The notes under the pieces are model-generated. The model searched no databases. It was not told the origin of the DNA and saw nothing but the letters and a program-made list of their open reading frames with translations. The position numbers were made by a program, and so were the translations under genes. Of a stretch of 43,368 bases of DNA, positions 1-8,917 are shown one piece after another. Position 1 is the first letter of the stretch; each line of letters opens with the position of its first letter. This DNA comes from an uncultured Erysipelotrichaceae bacterium (GTDB lineage Bacteria; Bacillota_I; Bacilli_A; RFN20; CAG-826), in assembly GCA_902800645.1 (NCBI GenBank), contig CADCFC010000012.1, positions 1 to 43,368 of the forward strand, read 5' to 3'.

Positions 1-735
1 ATAGAGTCTCACGTCAGCAGTTGGATTTATGTGTTTAAGGTACGAATATGCAGTAGAAAGCATACCACCAGTACCACAAGCTTGGTCACAAACGGTAATA
101 ACTTTATGGTCTTGATAAATATCTTCACACCCTTCTGAAATAAGGACAGAAACCAATGTTTTAATAATGTCTCTACCAGTATAAAATTGACCAGCATCAA
201 CGTTCTGGAAGAAACGGCCTATTAAGTTTTCAAATATATACCCCATCTTAATTGAATCGTATGTTTTAGGATTTAAATCTAATTCCGAAAAAGCTTTAAC
301 GACAGTATAAAGGCAACCGCCTTCATCCATAGTTTCTATATGATCAATTAATTTAAGTTGTTTAAGAATATCTTGAACATTATCAGAAAAGCCGTTGACA
401 TAGTCTTTAAAATTTGCTGCTAAATTATCAGGATCGTTAGTTAATTCTTTGAGATTAAAATTACTAACATTGTAGAATTGATACCCTGTAATCTTTTCAA
501 AAGCCTTAGCAGGATAATCAGGATTTTTATCGTATAGTTCGACCACCTGATCCTTTGTATTTGAAAGAGCACATTCAAATCTACGAATAATAGTCATTGG
601 AATGATTACATCACCATATTTATCTGGCATATAGGTGCCGCGAAGCTTGTTAGCTATGCTCCAAATAAAGTTAGCTTCTGCAGTTACATCTACTGGGTTA
701 TCATCCCATAAAACATCAAATCTATCGTTTGCCAT
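1..735 (-). CDS. hsdM: Type I restriction-modification DNA methyltransferase subunit M, partial
   Basis: This is the N-terminal 245 codons of an HsdM adenine methyltransferase; the gene continues beyond base 1, so the window holds neither its 3' end nor the S and R subunits. The start ATG at 735 follows a strong GGAGG site (744-748). The protein opens MANDRFDVLWDD and has the helical HsdM N-terminal domain (about residues 15-160), followed by the beginning of the N6-methyltransferase domain. SAM-binding motif I is visible near the cut end as DQACGTGGML, preceded by the typical FYTGRDIIKTLV segment. HsdM with HsdS methylates adenines in a bipartite target, and with HsdR forms the restriction complex. 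The promoter just upstream carries a palindrome and repeats, suggesting tight control. Identification of the family is firm; the rest of the operon cannot be seen. Confidence 0.93.
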   Translation of the reverse strand, partial: MANDRFDVLWDDNPVDVTAEANFIWSIANKLRGTYMPDKYGDVIIPMTIIRRFECALSNTKDQVVELYDKNPDYPAKAFEKITGYQFYNVSNFNLKELTNDPDNLAANFKDYVNGFSDNVQDILKQLKLIDHIETMDEGGCLYTVVKAFSELDLNPKTYDSIKMGYIFENLIGRFFQNVDAGQFYTGRDIIKTLVSVLISEGCEDIYQDHKVITVCDQACGTGGMLSTAYSYLKHINPTADVRLY

Positions 736-761
736 TATTCCGTCCTCCACTATGTTAGACA

Positions 762-803
762 ATAATCAACATTGATTATACCGAAATATAGAGTTATTTT
801 CCA
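762..803 (-). promoter_or_regulatory. hsdM promoter with palindromic operator over the -10
   Basis: On the minus strand a -10 TATAAT (775-780) is preceded after 17 bp by TGGAAA (798-803). An 18 bp inverted repeat, ATAATCAA-CA-TTGATTAT (762-779), covers the -10 and the expected start site, the classic position for a repressor site. Seen in sequence; the binding protein is unknown. Confidence 0.6.
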
Positions 804-814
804 TAAATCCATTC

Positions 815-869
815 AAATAGAGCAAAGTAATTTCTAAATAGCGCAAAGTTGTTATAAATAGAGCAAGGT
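815..869. repeat. Three direct repeats (iterons) upstream of hsdM promoter
   Basis: The 14-mer AAATAGAGCAAAGT occurs three times with one mismatch each at most (815-828; 836-849 with a C; 856-869 with a G). The repeat starts are 21 and 20 bp apart, about two helical turns, so a protein would bind all three on one face. They lie 12-66 bp upstream of the hsdM -35. The rest of the 736-1005 gap shows only a short CACAC-AAT-GTGTG inverted repeat at 917-929 and the terminator listed below. Confidence 0.6.
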
Positions 870-960
870 TAATAGCATACCCTTAAAAATAGGCTAAAAT
901 ATGGGTCAATATCTAACACACAATGTGTGGTAATACCGCAAAAAGTATCGATGTAATCAA

Positions 961-993
961 ATAAAAAGGACTGATACGGTTTGTATCAATCCT
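961..993 (-). terminator. Rho-independent terminator after tRNA-Thr
   Basis: Minus-strand hairpin AGGATTGATAC-AAACC-GTATCAGTCCT (one mismatch) followed by TTTTTAT. It sits just downstream of tRNA-Thr and ends that transcript. Confidence 0.75.
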
Positions 994-1005
994 GTTCATG
1001 CTATA

Positions 1006-1079
1006 TGGTGCCTCCTGCCAGAATCGAACTAGCAATAGATCCTTACCATGGATCCGTTATACCACTTAACTAAGGAGGC
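1006..1079 (-). tRNA. tRNA-Thr (anticodon GGT)
   Basis: A 74 nt cloverleaf with acceptor stem GCCTCCT/AGGAGGC, D arm GTTA..TAAC, anticodon stem GATCC/GGATC and loop ATGGTAA giving anticodon GGT, T arm GCTAG-TTCGATT-CTGGC with one G-T pair, discriminator A and an encoded CCA end (1006-1008). It reads ACC and ACT codons. It has its own promoter upstream and a terminator downstream. Confidence 0.93.
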
Positions 1080-1091
1080 TTAACGCTAATG

Positions 1092-1121
1092 ATTATATAA
1101 TAAACACTTAAAATATAACAA
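1092..1121 (-). promoter_or_regulatory. Promoter of tRNA-Thr
   Basis: Minus-strand -35-like TTGTTA (1116-1121), 18 bp spacer and -10 TATAAT (1092-1097), placing the start about 6 nt before the mature tRNA. A weak CACTT/AAGTG hairpin in the spacer may also end the GH3 transcript that arrives from upstream. Confidence 0.6.
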
Positions 1122-1129
1122 GTGAATAA

Positions 1130-3559
1130 TTAATCATTTTTGATTGCGTTAACAAAGTTATAAACAATCGCGGCGTTATTCCTTAATTCTTCTAAAGTCA
1201 AATATCCTTTTTTAATAGCCTTTTTAATATCCTTTATATCCACTTTTGCACCAGGCATATTGATATTAGTGCCGTTTTTAATATTTCTACTAGCAAAGCT
1301 ATTTGGATATTTATTTCCTTTTTTATAATCCTGATTAGTCTTAATCCAGTCGGTCATAATAAGTCCTTTATAAGACCATTCGCTTCTTAAAATATCAGTT
1401 ACTAAAGCGTGGCTTTCAGAAGAGTGGATTCCATCAACTAAATTGTAGCTAGTCATAATAGAACGAGGATTAGACCATTTGATCGTCTTTTCGAACCCTC
1501 TTAAATATAGTTCTCTCAAAGCTTTTTCACTAACCATAGAGTTGTTATTGGTTCTATTAGTTTCCTGATTATTACAAGCGTAATGCTTGATAGTCACTAC
1601 TTTATGTTTATCTTCTTGAACCGAGTTAACAATATTAGAAGTACATACCGAAGATACGAATGGATCTTCTGAATAGTATTCAAAATTTCTTCCACATAAT
1701 ATTGAACGATGAATATTTAAAGCAGGTGCAAGCCAAATATCTACACCAAAGAGTGACATTTCTTCTTTAACAAGCTTTCCACATCCATAAATAAAGCCAG
1801 GGTTAAATGATTGCGCTAAAGCGGTTGCAATTGGTAAAGCGGTAGCGACTTGAAGTACACGACTTCCTTTTTTCTTCAAATTTCTTTCTGGAGAAATAAG
1901 TTTAGCAATTGGGCTAGGAATATATTTAGAAATGATTTCGTATATTGAATCACTAACAGTTGGGAAAGCCCCTTTAGAATTTAATATAAATTCTTGAGTA
2001 ACTCTAAGTCCTGCAGGGCCATCAACCATATTTAAAGCAGGAACATCTTTAACTCTTAAAGAAGTTTCTCCAGCCCCACCACTAACTAAAGAACAGGATT
2101 GACCAATCATTCCATCAATTCCACCTTTATAATCTCCACAAGATAATAAGGCGAGTTCTGTAACACTCATCTTCTTTACTTGCTCTGGAACTTTAACGTT
2201 ATAAGTGTCAACATACTCAACAGTGTCAGTAGAGCCAAATGCTTTCTTATCTAAATTGATATGCAATAGCCTTTTATCAATTTCAATAATCTCTTTAGAT
2301 AAATCTAAATCATCAAAATCTTGTTTAGAGAATAGATTCTTACACTTTTTAATAATGACATCATCTTTTAAGGCAATGGAGATAACATCAGTGAGATTAT
2401 CACTACTATTACCAATAGAAACAACATAGTTTCCTTTATAAAGCATATAAGCTTCTTTAGCTAAATCATAAACAGGGAAATCTCTTAAAGAGAATTTGAG
2501 TTCTAATTCTTCTTTTTCTTTAGGTTTTACGAGTTGAGTCTTATTAAAAGACACAAGTTCAATATTAGGACGACCTTTGCCGCCTTTCAGATAAAGTTGA
2601 AGAGTCTCTTTACCAACGTATTTAGAAACGTTTCTAACATTGAATTTGAGACTTATCGTGTCATTTACAAAATAATAACCGCTTAATTCATATTCAAAAG
2701 ATGAATAGCTCTTTCCGAATCCAAAAGGAAACATTGGTTTAATGCCTTTTGAAGAGAAATATCTATAACCTACGTATATCCCTTCAGTATAACGGCATTC
2801 ATCTTCATCGATTGCTGTATTAATATAAGGGTAGTCGTTTAAATACGCCCAAGTTGTAGAAAGTTTTCCACACGGATTCTTTTTCCCTAATACGATATCC
2901 ACTAAGATATCTCCAGTTAATGATCCGAGTTGAGATAAATAGAGAATATTTTTAACTTCCAAAACCGGTGATATATCAACGTAACCAGGGACATTAAGAA
3001 CAAGCATAAACTTTTTATATTTTTTGTTGAGTTCTAAGATTGATTTAATCTCGGTATCTGTTAAAAGAACATCACCTTTTCTTAAGGTTCTATCACTTCC
3101 TTCTCCAGCGTTTCTACTTAATACATAAATTGCAATATCACTATTAAAAGAAAGAGAGATATCATATTCGCTTTCTCTAATTTCTTTTCCAATCGCGAAA
3201 CTTGCCGCCATAACGTGACGACTCTTCGCTTCTTTTTTCACTTCATTATTGTGATCTATTTCATTTTGTTTTCTAACTAAATCATATTGATTTAACCATT
3301 CTTCGCTATCAACTTTAAATCCAGCATTAAGAAAAGCGTTTTCAACATTTTCCTTATATTTTACATTGACCGCTCCGCTTCCGGTTCCACCAATTACTGT
3401 ATAACGTACTCCGTTACCCACTAAATAAACCGAACATGGCTTTTTAATAGGAAAAGCTTCATTATCTCTTTTAAGAAATAAGGAGCATTCATAAGCATGC
3501 TCTTTTAAATAGAGAAGATGCTCTAATTCATGTGGAAGAAAGGTGTAATTCTTATTCAT
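1130..3559 (-). CDS. Glycoside hydrolase family 3 beta-glycosidase with permuted domain order
   Basis: An 809-residue GH3 enzyme whose domains are in the reverse of the usual order: the GH3 C-terminal alpha/beta-sandwich domain comes first (about residues 40-245, with AGEGSDRT and the LYLSQLGSLTGD segment), then a fibronectin III-like domain (about 260-400, FPFGFGKSYSSFEYE), then the catalytic TIM-barrel domain (about 460-790). The barrel carries IKHYACNNQETNR and the nucleophile motif MTDW (Asp737). This arrangement is known from rumen and gut Firmicutes beta-glucosidases. No signal peptide is present, so it should act in the cytoplasm on imported oligosaccharides, cleaving terminal beta-linked glucose or xylose; the exact sugar cannot be read from sequence. 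Its start overlaps the rimO stop by 8 nt, suggesting translational coupling in an ABC transporter-rimO-GH3 operon. Confidence 0.9.
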   Translation of the reverse strand: MNKNYTFLPHELEHLLYLKEHAYECSLFLKRDNEAFPIKKPCSVYLVGNGVRYTVIGGTGSGAVNVKYKENVENAFLNAGFKVDSEEWLNQYDLVRKQNEIDHNNEVKKEAKSRHVMAASFAIGKEIRESEYDISLSFNSDIAIYVLSRNAGEGSDRTLRKGDVLLTDTEIKSILELNKKYKKFMLVLNVPGYVDISPVLEVKNILYLSQLGSLTGDILVDIVLGKKNPCGKLSTTWAYLNDYPYINTAIDEDECRYTEGIYVGYRYFSSKGIKPMFPFGFGKSYSSFEYELSGYYFVNDTISLKFNVRNVSKYVGKETLQLYLKGGKGRPNIELVSFNKTQLVKPKEKEELELKFSLRDFPVYDLAKEAYMLYKGNYVVSIGNSSDNLTDVISIALKDDVIIKKCKNLFSKQDFDDLDLSKEIIEIDKRLLHINLDKKAFGSTDTVEYVDTYNVKVPEQVKKMSVTELALLSCGDYKGGIDGMIGQSCSLVSGGAGETSLRVKDVPALNMVDGPAGLRVTQEFILNSKGAFPTVSDSIYEIISKYIPSPIAKLISPERNLKKKGSRVLQVATALPIATALAQSFNPGFIYGCGKLVKEEMSLFGVDIWLAPALNIHRSILCGRNFEYYSEDPFVSSVCTSNIVNSVQEDKHKVVTIKHYACNNQETNRTNNNSMVSEKALRELYLRGFEKTIKWSNPRSIMTSYNLVDGIHSSESHALVTDILRSEWSYKGLIMTDWIKTNQDYKKGNKYPNSFASRNIKNGTNINMPGAKVDIKDIKKAIKKGYLTLEELRNNAAIVYNFVNAIKND

Positions 3560-4847
3560 CGATCAACACTCCCATCAAATCGTAAACAAAGGCGTTTTCG
3601 ATTTTCACTTTGACGATATCTCCGTTTTGGAGTTTTCTTTTTGAAGTAAAAAATATTTTGCCGTCAACATCATCAGGAGCGTTCCAATATGAGCGTAATA
3701 AATAGTTATCGTTTTCTTTGCCAACAACGATACCTTCCATTACTTCTCCGATATGTTTTTTCGCTAAAGAATATGAGACTTTTTGTTGAGCCTTCATCAC
3801 TTTGGCTAATCTTTTCTTTTTAACCTCTTCTTCGATTTGTCCATCAAAAGAAGCAGCGGGTGTTCCTTCTTCTTGAGAATAAGTAAAAGCGCCTAAGTGA
3901 TCAAATTTAACTTCTTGAATAAAAGCAATGAGATTATCAACATCTTCCTCTGTTTCTTTTGGGAAGCCCACCATCACTGTAGTTCTTAAAACAGCGTTAG
4001 GAACTTTTTCTCTGATTTTAGCAAACAAACTTAATAAGAATTCTTTATTTCCCCTACGATACATATCTTTTAAGATATGATCTTCACTATGTTGAATCGG
4101 AACATCAAAATAAGGAGTTAGTCTTTTTTCTTTTCCGATTAACTCAATTAATTCGTCAGTAATTTCATCTGGATATAAATAAAGTAAGCGGATATATTCT
4201 AATCCATTTATTTTTAATAGCTCTTTCAATAAGTCGACAATGTTGTGTTTTTCATCTTTAAAATCAATTCCGTATTTTGTCGTGTCTTGTTCAAGAACAA
4301 CGACTTCTTTTATTCCAGCTTCTGCTAGTTCTTTTGCTTCTTTAACTATGGAAGAGAAGTCTCTAGAAACAAAACCTCCTCTAATTAAAGGAATCGCACA
4401 ATAACTACATCGATTGTCGCATCCTTCCCCAATTTTAAGATAGGCACTAAAAGGACCAGTAGAAACGATACGATATTCATCATTCACTCCAAGTGATTTA
4501 TCAATATTCTTATCTAAAAGATATAATTTCTCATTAAAATGAGAATATTCTCTAATAGGAATATATAAATCGACTTCAGGAATCTCTTTTTTAAGGTCTT
4601 CTAAATATCGCTCCGCTAAGCAGCCTGTAACAATAACTTTCTTACCGCAATTAAGCATATCTAAAATGTTTTCAATACTCTCTTTTTTGCTTTTTTCAAT
4701 AAAGCCACAAGTATTGATAACAATGATATCCGCATCGCTCGGATCGTTAGTGATTTCATAGCCGTTATAATCAAATAGGCCAAGAATATTTTCGCTATCG
4801 ACGAGATTTTTTGCGCAGCCAAGAGAAATAATACCAACTTTTTTCAT
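3552..4847 (-). CDS. rimO: Ribosomal protein uS12 methylthiotransferase RimO
   Basis: RimO is a radical-SAM enzyme with two 4Fe-4S clusters that adds a methylthio group to an aspartate of ribosomal protein S12. From MKKVGIISLG the N-terminal methylthiotransferase domain has its three cluster cysteines (Cys11, Cys47, Cys76), the radical-SAM domain has CDNRCSYC (Cys143, 147, 150) and the C-terminal TRAM domain ends the protein, about 431 residues, normal for the family. The cysteine spacing and SLGCAKN start distinguish it from MiaB. I chose ATG 4847 because homologues begin MKKVG; a GTG at 4859 in frame would add four residues but overlaps the end of the ABC transporter gene. The gene starts 4 nt after that stop and overlaps the GH3 start downstream. 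Confidence 0.93.
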   Translation of the reverse strand: MKKVGIISLGCAKNLVDSENILGLFDYNGYEITNDPSDADIIVINTCGFIEKSKKESIENILDMLNCGKKVIVTGCLAERYLEDLKKEIPEVDLYIPIREYSHFNEKLYLLDKNIDKSLGVNDEYRIVSTGPFSAYLKIGEGCDNRCSYCAIPLIRGGFVSRDFSSIVKEAKELAEAGIKEVVVLEQDTTKYGIDFKDEKHNIVDLLKELLKINGLEYIRLLYLYPDEITDELIELIGKEKRLTPYFDVPIQHSEDHILKDMYRRGNKEFLLSLFAKIREKVPNAVLRTTVMVGFPKETEEDVDNLIAFIQEVKFDHLGAFTYSQEEGTPAASFDGQIEEEVKKKRLAKVMKAQQKVSYSLAKKHIGEVMEGIVVGKENDNYLLRSYWNAPDDVDGKIFFTSKRKLQNGDIVKVKIENAFVYDLMGVLIDE

Positions 4848-4851
4848 GTGT

Positions 4852-7800
4852 CTACTCACTTCTTAAAGCAATAACAGGGTCTTGTTTAGATGCACTGAAT
4901 GATGGAATAAGTCCACTTAGTACACTAAGCAAGATAGAAATACCAATCATCATTAAGGCGTAATACCAAGGTAAAGCGCAAATTCGAGCAATGCCAAATG
5001 GTTTAACGATCGCATTAATTATGATCTGTAATAAATATGTAACTGCAATACCAAGAACACCACTACTTAATCCAGTAATAAGGTTTTCGGCAATAAATAG
5101 ACGTGATACGTCTCTTTTTCTTCCTCCAAGAGAACGAATAACGCCGATCTCTTTAACTCTTTCCATAACAGAAATATAAGTTATAACTGCGATCATGAAG
5201 CAGGAAACAACAAGAGAAAGGGAAGTAAAGGCGATTAAAGCAATACTAATTGTAGTTACTAAAGTAGAGATAACCGTAACAATCATACTGATTGTGTCGG
5301 TGTAAGTTATTTCGCTTCTCATCTCTCTACTGATAGGCACTCCATTAATAATAATGGTCTCACTCGAGTTCCATCTATCTAAATAGGAAGTGACATTGTT
5401 CTTGTTTTGGAAGTTCTTTGGATAAATAGAGATTTTATTTGGAAGAGGAGCAATCTCGTGACCCGTAATTGTAGAAGTATCATCAGGATCGACAATATCT
5501 TTAACTTTAAGGCCGGATAAAGAGCGAAGGTGAAGTTTATCAGTTTTCAAGTTATCAGTACCACTACTTAAAAAAGAAGCAAAAATAGAGGTGATATTTG
5601 AAGATTGATCTCCATTGAGCGCACTAGCGTATCCGTATTTATTATCAGGTGTGAAGGTTTCACTGCCATCATCTTTAGAGTAATCATCGTAATAGAATTG
5701 AACATAAGCGTTAAAAGTAGACTCGGTATAGCGTTTATTTTTAATGTGATTTTCAAAGGCGAGATTAATCTCACTTTTTTTAGCGTCATCACGATAAAGT
5801 TCAGAGAATTGTTTACTAAAGTAAACACCACGAGAAAGTGTTCCGAAGTTTGTCGTTTCTTTTGGTTTTAGAATACCTACGACTTTGACTTTCATAATCT
5901 TATCGCTATAATCCGGATTAGTTGGATCGATTACTGCATCGTAATAATAATCAGGTGTTTCTGGATCAAGTTGAGAAACTCCGGCAAGTTTACTTAATGT
6001 TGCATAAGTGGTAATAAATGGAAAACCATTCTTAATTTTAGAAACAGTCGCATTCGCGTCATAAGTAACGGTTCTATCTTTGCCTAAAACAGGTTTAGGA
6101 TTACTCGTTACGAAATTAACGATAAAAATCTTTTGGAAGAATTCCTGATGCTCACTAATTAAAGGAAGAATTTCCAAGATTGATTTGTTTCTAAGTTCGG
6201 AGATGAACTCTAAATCATCTTTAGTGATTTCATCGGTATTAACCATAAACCAGCTGCCTTCGATTTCACTTTTAGTAGCGTCTTTATTACGGTCACCCAT
6301 TCTTGAGGCCATTACTGTATGCATAACAGCTTCATCACCGTTAATCTCAATCGCACTTCCACTCATCGTTTCGCTACCTGGTTCCATATTTAAAGAAAGG
6401 TAGTAATTTCCTCCACTAGTTTTAGTGCCGGTTAAATTAACAGAAATCTGTTTATGAGAAACAAGAGTAGGATCTTTTTCATATAGCGAAGCGTGTGGAA
6501 GATAATAAAATTCATGATTTAAAATATCATCAATATTAAATGATGAATCGTATTTATATTTATCGTCTAATGCTTTAAGCTCTGCTTCTTTAGCAGCAAT
6601 CTGCGCTTTGACTTCTTCAGTTTGACCTTGCCTTTTTAAATCAGCGATTTCTTTTTCAATCTTATTTCCTTCAACTGCTTTTTTAGCGATGTTAAGGAAT
6701 TGATCTTGAGGGTAATAGCCCATTTGTGCAAGGGTCAAATCGGTCATCGTTTGATTTTTATCAACAACTAAGACAAATTCATCTTTTTGAGTTGGGAACT
6801 TCGAATCACCAAGCATGTCATATTGAGAAAGGAGATATTCGCTTTCCGCTGGTAACTGTTTCATAAAGCTAGTGAATAAATCCACAAATTGAGCGTAGTT
6901 AGAGAATCCCTTAACCGTCATTAATGTCTTAATATATTGTTGAGTAAGACCGTTCATAGAAATGAATTCACTATCACCATCATTTTTCTTTTTAAAGGAA
7001 GTGAAAATGTTATTAGTTGGGTCAATACCATATTCATAATTAATTGCAGAATAATAAGATGTTGGCATCTGTTTAATGTAATTCACTAAAGTTTCAGTTA
7101 TTTCATTTGTTTTCACATTAGTGAAATCAGTGTATTTAGTTAAGAGATATTCGATCATCGAATCCATTCCCACTTGAGTGGAAGTATCAAAATTCGCTAA
7201 TGTGGCTTTCTCTTGATTTGATAAACCAGAAAGAAGAGATGTTAAATCTATTGCTTCTTCATTAATTTGAATTGGATAAGATGAAAGCATGTCATCTTGC
7301 ATGTAATAGATATAATCATTAACCCCACAAGAGACGCCTAAAATAGTAGAAACACCAATAATACCAATGCTTCCTGCAATAGCGACTAATAGAGTTCTTC
7401 TAAATTTAGAAAGAAGATTAGAAACTGATAACGCTCCAGCAGTAAAGAAAGACATCGAAGATTGTTTCTTGCCTTTGGTTTTACGGTATTGGCTTCTACT
7501 AGCAATATCTTTTTGCCTAGAAATATAATCTCTAAGTTTCTTCCTTGATTCAGGAGTGGTAATAGATTCGTCTTTATAGTTGATAAATGGACGTTTGACT
7601 TCTTTGAGCACTAAAGCGTCGTTAACTTTTTCTTTTAATAGGTAATATGAAGTGTTGTGTTCAATTGGTTCATCAACATAGTTGATATTGCTATCATCAG
7701 TGATAAGACCGTCCTTCATCTTTACGATACGAGTCGCGTATTCATTAGCTAAGTCAGGGTTATGTGTAACCATGATAACGAGATGGTTTTTGCTAACTTC

Positions 7801-8358
7801 TTTAAGTAAGTCCATGATTTGGACAGAAGTTTCACTATCGAGAGCACCAGTAGGTTCATCCGCTAAAACGATTTCTGGATTATTGACAAGAGCACGAGCG
7901 ATTGCCACTCTTTGCATTTGTCCTCCAGAGAGTTGGTTTGGTTTTTTCTTATATAAGCCTTTTAATCCAACTCTATCTAAGGCTTCTTTACTCCTTTGAA
8001 TTCTCTCTTCTTTTTTAATACCAGAGATTGTTAATGCGAGTTCGACATTTTTTAAAATAGTTTGGTGAGGAATGAGGTTGTAGGATTGGAAAACAAAACC
8101 GATTGAGTGATTACGATAAGTATCCCAATCGTTATCTTTAAATTCTTTTGTGGATCGACCTTTAATGATCAAATCACCACTATCGTAATGATCTAATCCT
8201 CCAACAATGTTTAATAAGGTCGTTTTTCCACATCCGGAAGGTCCTAAAATCGCGACGAATTCATTAGCTCTAAAAGTTAAAGAAATACCTTTAAGAGCGT
8301 GAACTGGTTCTTGATCTTTTAACGCATAATCTTTTTTGATTTCACGTAGCTCTAACAT
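4852..8358 (-). CDS. MacB/FtsX-like ABC transporter, ATPase fused to permease with very large external domain
   Basis: A single 1168-residue polypeptide with an ATP-binding domain (about 1-225; Walker A GPSGCGKTT at 39-47, signature LSGGQMQR, Walker B LADEPTGALD), a linker (about 230-300), one membrane helix (about 315-340), an extracytoplasmic domain of some 650 residues including a coiled coil (about 555-600), and a C-terminal FtsX-type block of three membrane helices with EIGVIRSLGGRKRDV. This is the topology of MacB-type mechanotransmitters, which move peptides, toxins or lipoproteins, or signal cell-wall enzymes, rather than pumping through the membrane. The substrate is unknown. The linker at residues 234-280 contains EVKRPF (253-258) and closely resembles the N-terminus of the ABC ATPase at 35705-36844. 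Start ATG 8358 follows GGAGGAAAAGGT. It heads the operon with rimO and GH3. Confidence 0.88.
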   Translation of the reverse strand: MLELREIKKDYALKDQEPVHALKGISLTFRANEFVAILGPSGCGKTTLLNIVGGLDHYDSGDLIIKGRSTKEFKDNDWDTYRNHSIGFVFQSYNLIPHQTILKNVELALTISGIKKEERIQRSKEALDRVGLKGLYKKKPNQLSGGQMQRVAIARALVNNPEIVLADEPTGALDSETSVQIMDLLKEVSKNHLVIMVTHNPDLANEYATRIVKMKDGLITDDSNINYVDEPIEHNTSYYLLKEKVNDALVLKEVKRPFINYKDESITTPESRKKLRDYISRQKDIASRSQYRKTKGKKQSSMSFFTAGALSVSNLLSKFRRTLLVAIAGSIGIIGVSTILGVSCGVNDYIYYMQDDMLSSYPIQINEEAIDLTSLLSGLSNQEKATLANFDTSTQVGMDSMIEYLLTKYTDFTNVKTNEITETLVNYIKQMPTSYYSAINYEYGIDPTNNIFTSFKKKNDGDSEFISMNGLTQQYIKTLMTVKGFSNYAQFVDLFTSFMKQLPAESEYLLSQYDMLGDSKFPTQKDEFVLVVDKNQTMTDLTLAQMGYYPQDQFLNIAKKAVEGNKIEKEIADLKRQGQTEEVKAQIAAKEAELKALDDKYKYDSSFNIDDILNHEFYYLPHASLYEKDPTLVSHKQISVNLTGTKTSGGNYYLSLNMEPGSETMSGSAIEINGDEAVMHTVMASRMGDRNKDATKSEIEGSWFMVNTDEITKDDLEFISELRNKSILEILPLISEHQEFFQKIFIVNFVTSNPKPVLGKDRTVTYDANATVSKIKNGFPFITTYATLSKLAGVSQLDPETPDYYYDAVIDPTNPDYSDKIMKVKVVGILKPKETTNFGTLSRGVYFSKQFSELYRDDAKKSEINLAFENHIKNKRYTESTFNAYVQFYYDDYSKDDGSETFTPDNKYGYASALNGDQSSNITSIFASFLSSGTDNLKTDKLHLRSLSGLKVKDIVDPDDTSTITGHEIAPLPNKISIYPKNFQNKNNVTSYLDRWNSSETIIINGVPISREMRSEITYTDTISMIVTVISTLVTTISIALIAFTSLSLVVSCFMIAVITYISVMERVKEIGVIRSLGGRKRDVSRLFIAENLITGLSSGVLGIAVTYLLQIIINAIVKPFGIARICALPWYYALMMIGISILLSVLSGLIPSFSASKQDPVIALRSE

Positions 8359-8410
8359 ACCTTTTCCTCCTTTATCTCGTAGATAATATTACTTAATCTG
8401 TGCGTGTAAG

Positions 8411-8444
8411 TAAAATAAAACGATTAGCAAAAATTACTAATCGT
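8411..8444 (-). terminator. Rho-independent terminator after the lipid/envelope operon
   Basis: Minus-strand perfect 8 bp stem ACGATTAG/CTAATCGT with a 9 nt loop, then TTTATTTTA. It separates the 8468-16241 gene string from the downstream ABC transporter gene. Confidence 0.7.
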
Positions 8445-8467
8445 ATTTACTCAGATAACAAACTTCT

Positions 8468-8917
8468 CTATTCTTTAATCTTTTTGATACACTCAAGGAT
8501 TTCATCCTTATTTGGATGCCCTCTTTCAATTATTTTACGATTGAGTTGGAAATAGAAATAAGAGTAGATGACATCAGCCAAAAGTATCAAAAATGATGGA
8601 AGAAGGAAAGCGAGAGAATTACTCACTAAATCAAATCTACTTCTCTCTTGCGCTAAAAGAATTACGAACACGCTAAGTAAGGTAAAAGATATAGCGACAA
8701 GAATAATGATTGGAACAAAAGGCGGTCCTTTTTTAAATAAGCTTCTTTCAAATCTCATAAGTTCAGCATAATGAGGTTCGTTTTCATCAATTTCCATCGT
8801 AATAGAAGCGTCAATTCCTTTTTCAAGATAAGCGACTTCCTTATATCCTAATTCAGTGAAAATTTCTTTTCTTTCACGGTATTGAGGAATAGTCATTTTC
8901 TTTTTCACTCTAATCAT
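8468..8917 (-). CDS. Small two-helix membrane protein, function unknown
   Basis: A 149-residue protein that I cannot place in a family. It has a charged N-terminal cytoplasmic part (about 1-68, with YRERKEIFTELGYKEV), two strongly hydrophobic helices (about 69-90 and 102-125) and a charged C-terminal tail ending KDEILECIKKIKE. Its start overlaps the stop of the acyltransferase gene upstream by 8 nt, so it is translationally coupled to it and probably works with the lipid enzymes of this operon. A terminator follows at 8411-8444. The tight overlap and normal codon use support it as a real gene. Confidence 0.75.
   Translation of the reverse strand: MIRVKKKMTIPQYRERKEIFTELGYKEVAYLEKGIDASITMEIDENEPHYAELMRFERSLFKKGPPFVPIIILVAISFTLLSVFVILLAQERSRFDLVSNSLAFLLPSFLILLADVIYSYFYFQLNRKIIERGHPNKDEILECIKKIKE

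Noticed and set aside
917-929. CACAC-AAT-GTGTG short inverted repeat in the hsdM/tRNA-Thr gap
   Set aside because: Only 5 bp arms with no promoter nearby; recorded in the repeat entry but too weak for its own regulatory call.
7682-7999. 105-codon plus-strand frame over the ATPase domain of the MacB/FtsX-like transporter
   Set aside because: It is antisense to a highly conserved NBD, has no ribosome site and has low-complexity Ser/Leu content typical of mirror frames.
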